Position numbers and translations under genes: made by a program. Positions 61,221-64,000 of a stretch of 64,000 nt of DNA are shown here, piece after piece (position 1 is the stretch's first letter; each line of letters starts with the position of its first letter). The notes under the pieces were generated by a model. The model ran no database searches. It had not been told where the DNA came from and worked only from the letters and a program-made list of their open reading frames with translations. The stretch is from Girardinichthys multiradiatus (lineage: Eukaryota; Chordata; Actinopteri; Cyprinodontiformes; Goodeidae). The stretch is taken from assembly GCF_021462225.1 (NCBI RefSeq), contig NC_061797.1, forward strand, positions 23,769,093 to 23,833,092, written 5' to 3'.

Positions 61221-63069
61221 CAACTGCAAATTCCAAGATCCCGAGGAATTTTTTTTATTAGACATACTGATTATATTTTTGAGAAATAATAAATCCATAG
61301 TTTCTTTGAATCTATGACTGAAAACGTTTTTCTTTATAGGTTTCTAGCGTCATGTTTTTTTGTTTTTTTTTTATCTTAGAAAACTTTACTTCTCAGGACA
61401 TTCTTCCTAAACATCTGTTAAACATTAAACAAAAGTAACAGTCAAGAACCCTCATCGGATCATTCAAGGTGGGATTTTTAAGGTCACACAAAAATGACCC
61501 TCAGAGATCGTTGTCACTATATCTACAGCAACCAATAACTTGAGCTGTGCCTCCTGCTTTGTATTTTAGGCAATCACATCACATATTTTATCATTTGGGA
61601 ACCTGTTTAATAACTAAAAAAAAACCAGGCGTAACACTGCAAAAGTAACACTTGGGCCAACTACCTTCTTCAGAGTGCCCTCTCTCTTAAGACCATGCAC
61701 ATGTTATCTTTTCTCATCATATGAATGTCTTGAAATGTTAAGTTAATTAAAATCAATGCTTTGTTTTTGCAGCTCATTAGCACTGCTGCTGATCTGGCCG
61801 ACCTCTTCTTCTTCAAATTGCCTATGCTGCTATGTTTGTTCTGGGTTATGATTGGTTTTGGTCACCAGAAAGGAACAGGTAAAGCTGAAACAGAATACAG
61901 ACTGCAACAGAGGGAGTGAGCACTGTAAACATCAGTTGTGCAGTGCTCTTTAGTGTGAACAACCGGCTGCACTTGTTGCACATTGCTGCAGACATACAGC
62001 TCAGATCTGCTGCTAAGCTTCTGTTCGGAGATCAGTCTTAGAAACATAGTACCTATAGTTTCATCAGGGCGAAACTGCTTCTTTAGACATTCCCACTCAC
62101 AGAGTTAATGCTTTGAGATTATTTACAGTCAAACACATGCCACCAATGTTAATCAGTCTTTGTGTTTATGGAGCATATATCCTTGATTTTTACTCACACC
62201 TAGTAAGCAAAAGTCTGGTGTGGTTTTTAAAAAGAGGTCTGTCCAATATAAATAAATAGTAAAAATAGTTAGGAAATCTTACTATCATGCTGCCTCAATT
62301 TGTTTGAACAATGCCAAAGTTTTTTTTTTAGTCATGATTAAACCTTCTGCCAGTGACCCAGATGTGTTTTTGGCCTTAACATTTTGGTTTTTTTACGTTT
62401 AAGGAACAAGAGCATACGTTTTATTTGCAAATACATTTATGTGAAGAGTCAACATGTATGATATGTATTATTTTTCTTCTTAACTTTTCCATAATGATAC
62501 AATGTGCTAGACATCAACCTCTGTGTTGAATCTTTGCGGCTGGTTACCCATTACTGTTTGGGGTCTATCACAGTTTGTTGGATTCTGTTTATCCTTCAAT
62601 GTCAGGGGGCTCCATCATTCTGGAAAATACACAGATCATGGTCAAATAGTGCATGGATTACTAGAAGAAGTTTCTCTTGGAGGACATCTGATCCCACTTT
62701 TTATTTGTGGCAGTGTTCCAGGTTAGAAAACCCATTCACTTTATGGGAACATCTCTGGTACATGCAGTGTAACAGGATGTGTCACTATTGGTGTTAGGCA
62801 GGATTTTTTTTTTTGAGACCAATAATTTTCCAGCTGTCCCAAGCAACCAGGAGCATTCATTAGATAAAATATAATAGCACCGGTCTTCTGCTGTCCATCC
62901 TTGTAATTCCTATGGCATCTAAATTTTGCCTCGAACAAAATGAGCTCTTTTTGCTACCATTATGGCCACAAAGCCAGCTGTCAATAAGTATTTGCCTCAT
63001 TATGGGTGCAGATGCACCCATATACATCTCCTGTCAATGTTTAGCAAGCTCTGGACTAGTGGCAACATA
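61221..63069. other. Intergenic stretch with one exon-like frame
   Basis: Apart from the candidate exon at 61773-61878 and an open frame at 62523-62726 of unknown meaning, nothing was recognised. Confidence 0.45.
61773..61878 (+). other. Exon-like hydrophobic frame of unknown identity
   Basis: A 106-base open segment sits between a good acceptor (TTTGTTTTTGCAG|) and a donor (ACAG|GTAAAG). In the open frame it reads LISTAADLADLFFFKLPMLL and continues hydrophobic. I do not recognise the protein and see no flanking exons, so it may be a relic exon or chance. Confidence 0.25.
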
Positions 63070-64000
63070 CAGGGGTTGGACAATGAAACTGAAACACCTG
63101 TCATTTTAGTGTGGGAGGTTTCATGGATAAATTGGACCAGCCTGGTAGCCAGTCTTCATTGATTGCACATTGCACCAGTAAGAGCAGAGTGTGAAGGTTC
63201 AATTAGCAGGGTAAGAGCACAGTTTTGCTCAAAATATTGAAATGCACACAACATTATGGGTGACATACCAGAGTTCAAAAGAGGACAAATTGTTGGTGCA
63301 CATCTTGCTGGTGCATCTGTGACCAAGACAGCAAGTCTTTGTGATGTATCAAGAGCCACGGTATCCAGGGTAATGTCAGCATACCACCAAGAAGGTCGAA
63401 CCACGTCCAACAGGATTCACTGTGGACGCAAGAAGAAGCTGTCTGAAAGGGATGTTCGGGTGCTAACCCGGATTGTATCCAAAAAACATAAAACCACGGC
63501 TGCCCAAATCACGGCAGAATTAAATGTGCACCTCAACTCTCCTGTTTCCACCAGAACTGTCCGTCAGGAGCTCCACAGGCTCAATATACACGGCCGGGCT
63601 GCTATAGCCAAACCTTTGGTCACTCATGCCAATGCCAAACGTTGGTTTCAATGGTGCAAGGAGTGCAAATCTTGGGCTGTGGACAATGTGAAACATGTAT
63701 TGTTCTCTGATGAGTCCACCTTTACTGTTTTCCCCACATCCGGGAGAGTTACGGTGTGGAGAAGCCCCAAAGAAGCGTACCATCCAGACTGTTGCATGCC
63801 CAGAGTGAAGCATGGGGGTGGATCAGTGATGGTTTGGGCTGCCATATCATGGCATTCCCTTGGCCCAATACTTGTGCTAGATGGGCGCGTCACTGCCAAG
63901 GACTACCGAACCATTCTTGAGGACCATGTGCATCCAATGGTTCAAACATTGTATCCTGAAGGTGGTGCCGTGTATCAGGATGACAATGAACCAATACACA
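63070..64000 (+). mobile_element. Tc1/mariner element, 5' part, continuing past the window
   Basis: It begins after TA (63068-63069) with CAGGGGTTGGACAATGAAAC, the same terminal repeat as the deleted element at 34612-35511. It carries an open transposase frame. The right end lies outside the window. Confidence 0.93.
63256..64000 (+). CDS. Tc1-family transposase, open to the window edge
   Basis: From the ATG at 63256 the frame has no stop to base 64000 (248 codons). It starts MGDIPEFKRGQIVGAHLAG with a helix-turn-helix (VTKTASLCDVSRATVSRVM) and a second DNA-binding half (KKLSERDVRVLTRIVSKKHK). The catalytic domain has D152 (FSDEST), GGGSVMVWAAIS and D243 (YQDDNEPIH), 91 residues apart. The third acid is beyond the window, but the deleted relative at 34612-35511 shows LNIIEPLWG. 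No disabling change is visible in the part that can be read. Confidence 0.9.
   Translation, partial: MGDIPEFKRGQIVGAHLAGASVTKTASLCDVSRATVSRVMSAYHQEGRTTSNRIHCGRKKKLSERDVRVLTRIVSKKHKTTAAQITAELNVHLNSPVSTRTVRQELHRLNIHGRAAIAKPLVTHANAKRWFQWCKECKSWAVDNVKHVLFSDESTFTVFPTSGRVTVWRSPKEAYHPDCCMPRVKHGGGSVMVWAAISWHSLGPILVLDGRVTAKDYRTILEDHVHPMVQTLYPEGGAVYQDDNEPIH

Overview
The window is eukaryotic nuclear DNA from a teleost fish. The evidence is spliced vertebrate genes with GT-AG introns, AT-rich intergenic DNA, several Tc1/mariner families with TA target duplications, and hAT- and L2-like repeats typical of fish. The species cannot be named from the sequence. A percomorph is likely, from the transposon families.

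Seven protein-coding genes could be assembled exon by exon with reading phase kept across every junction. Bases 1-7667 are gene-free and hold two copies, in opposite orientation, of one Tc1 family. dhodh (minus, 7668-18624, 9 exons, 399 aa) follows, with a dead Tc1 element in intron 1 and a fossil one in intron 5. About 0.5 kb away, head to head, starts a pkd1l3-like polycystin gene (plus, 19134-33457, 22 exons, 1069 aa). Its reading frame ends after the fifth membrane region, before the ion-channel part of the family. ist1 (minus, 37389-41816, 9 coding exons, 347 aa) faces it tail to tail. The order and orientation dhodh / pkd1l3 / ist1 match human 16q22, which is the best support for the pkd1l3 name.

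mphosph10 (minus, 43849-48130, 11 exons, 658 aa) and mcee (plus, 48225-51711, 3 exons, 171 aa) share a 94-bp divergent promoter, as they are neighbours on human 2p13. A ferritin heavy-chain gene (minus, 55467-56731, 177 aa) has an iron-responsive element in a separate non-coding first exon. rplp2 (minus, 58451-59518, 115 aa) has a TOP-like non-coding first exon. The right edge enters a Tc1 element whose transposase is open to the window end. An internally deleted relative of it lies at 34612-35511.

The genes are mostly housekeeping: pyrimidine synthesis in mitochondria (dhodh), ESCRT-III regulation (ist1), 18S rRNA processing (mphosph10), propionate catabolism (mcee), iron storage (ferritin) and the ribosomal stalk (rplp2). 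They do not form one pathway. No new multi-gene system was found. The most notable signals are the pore-less polycystin, a nearly intact transposase that has lost one catalytic Asp, the long/deleted transposon pair, a GC-AG intron needed for the mphosph10 frame, and an unexplained perfect 14-bp inverted repeat near ferritin.
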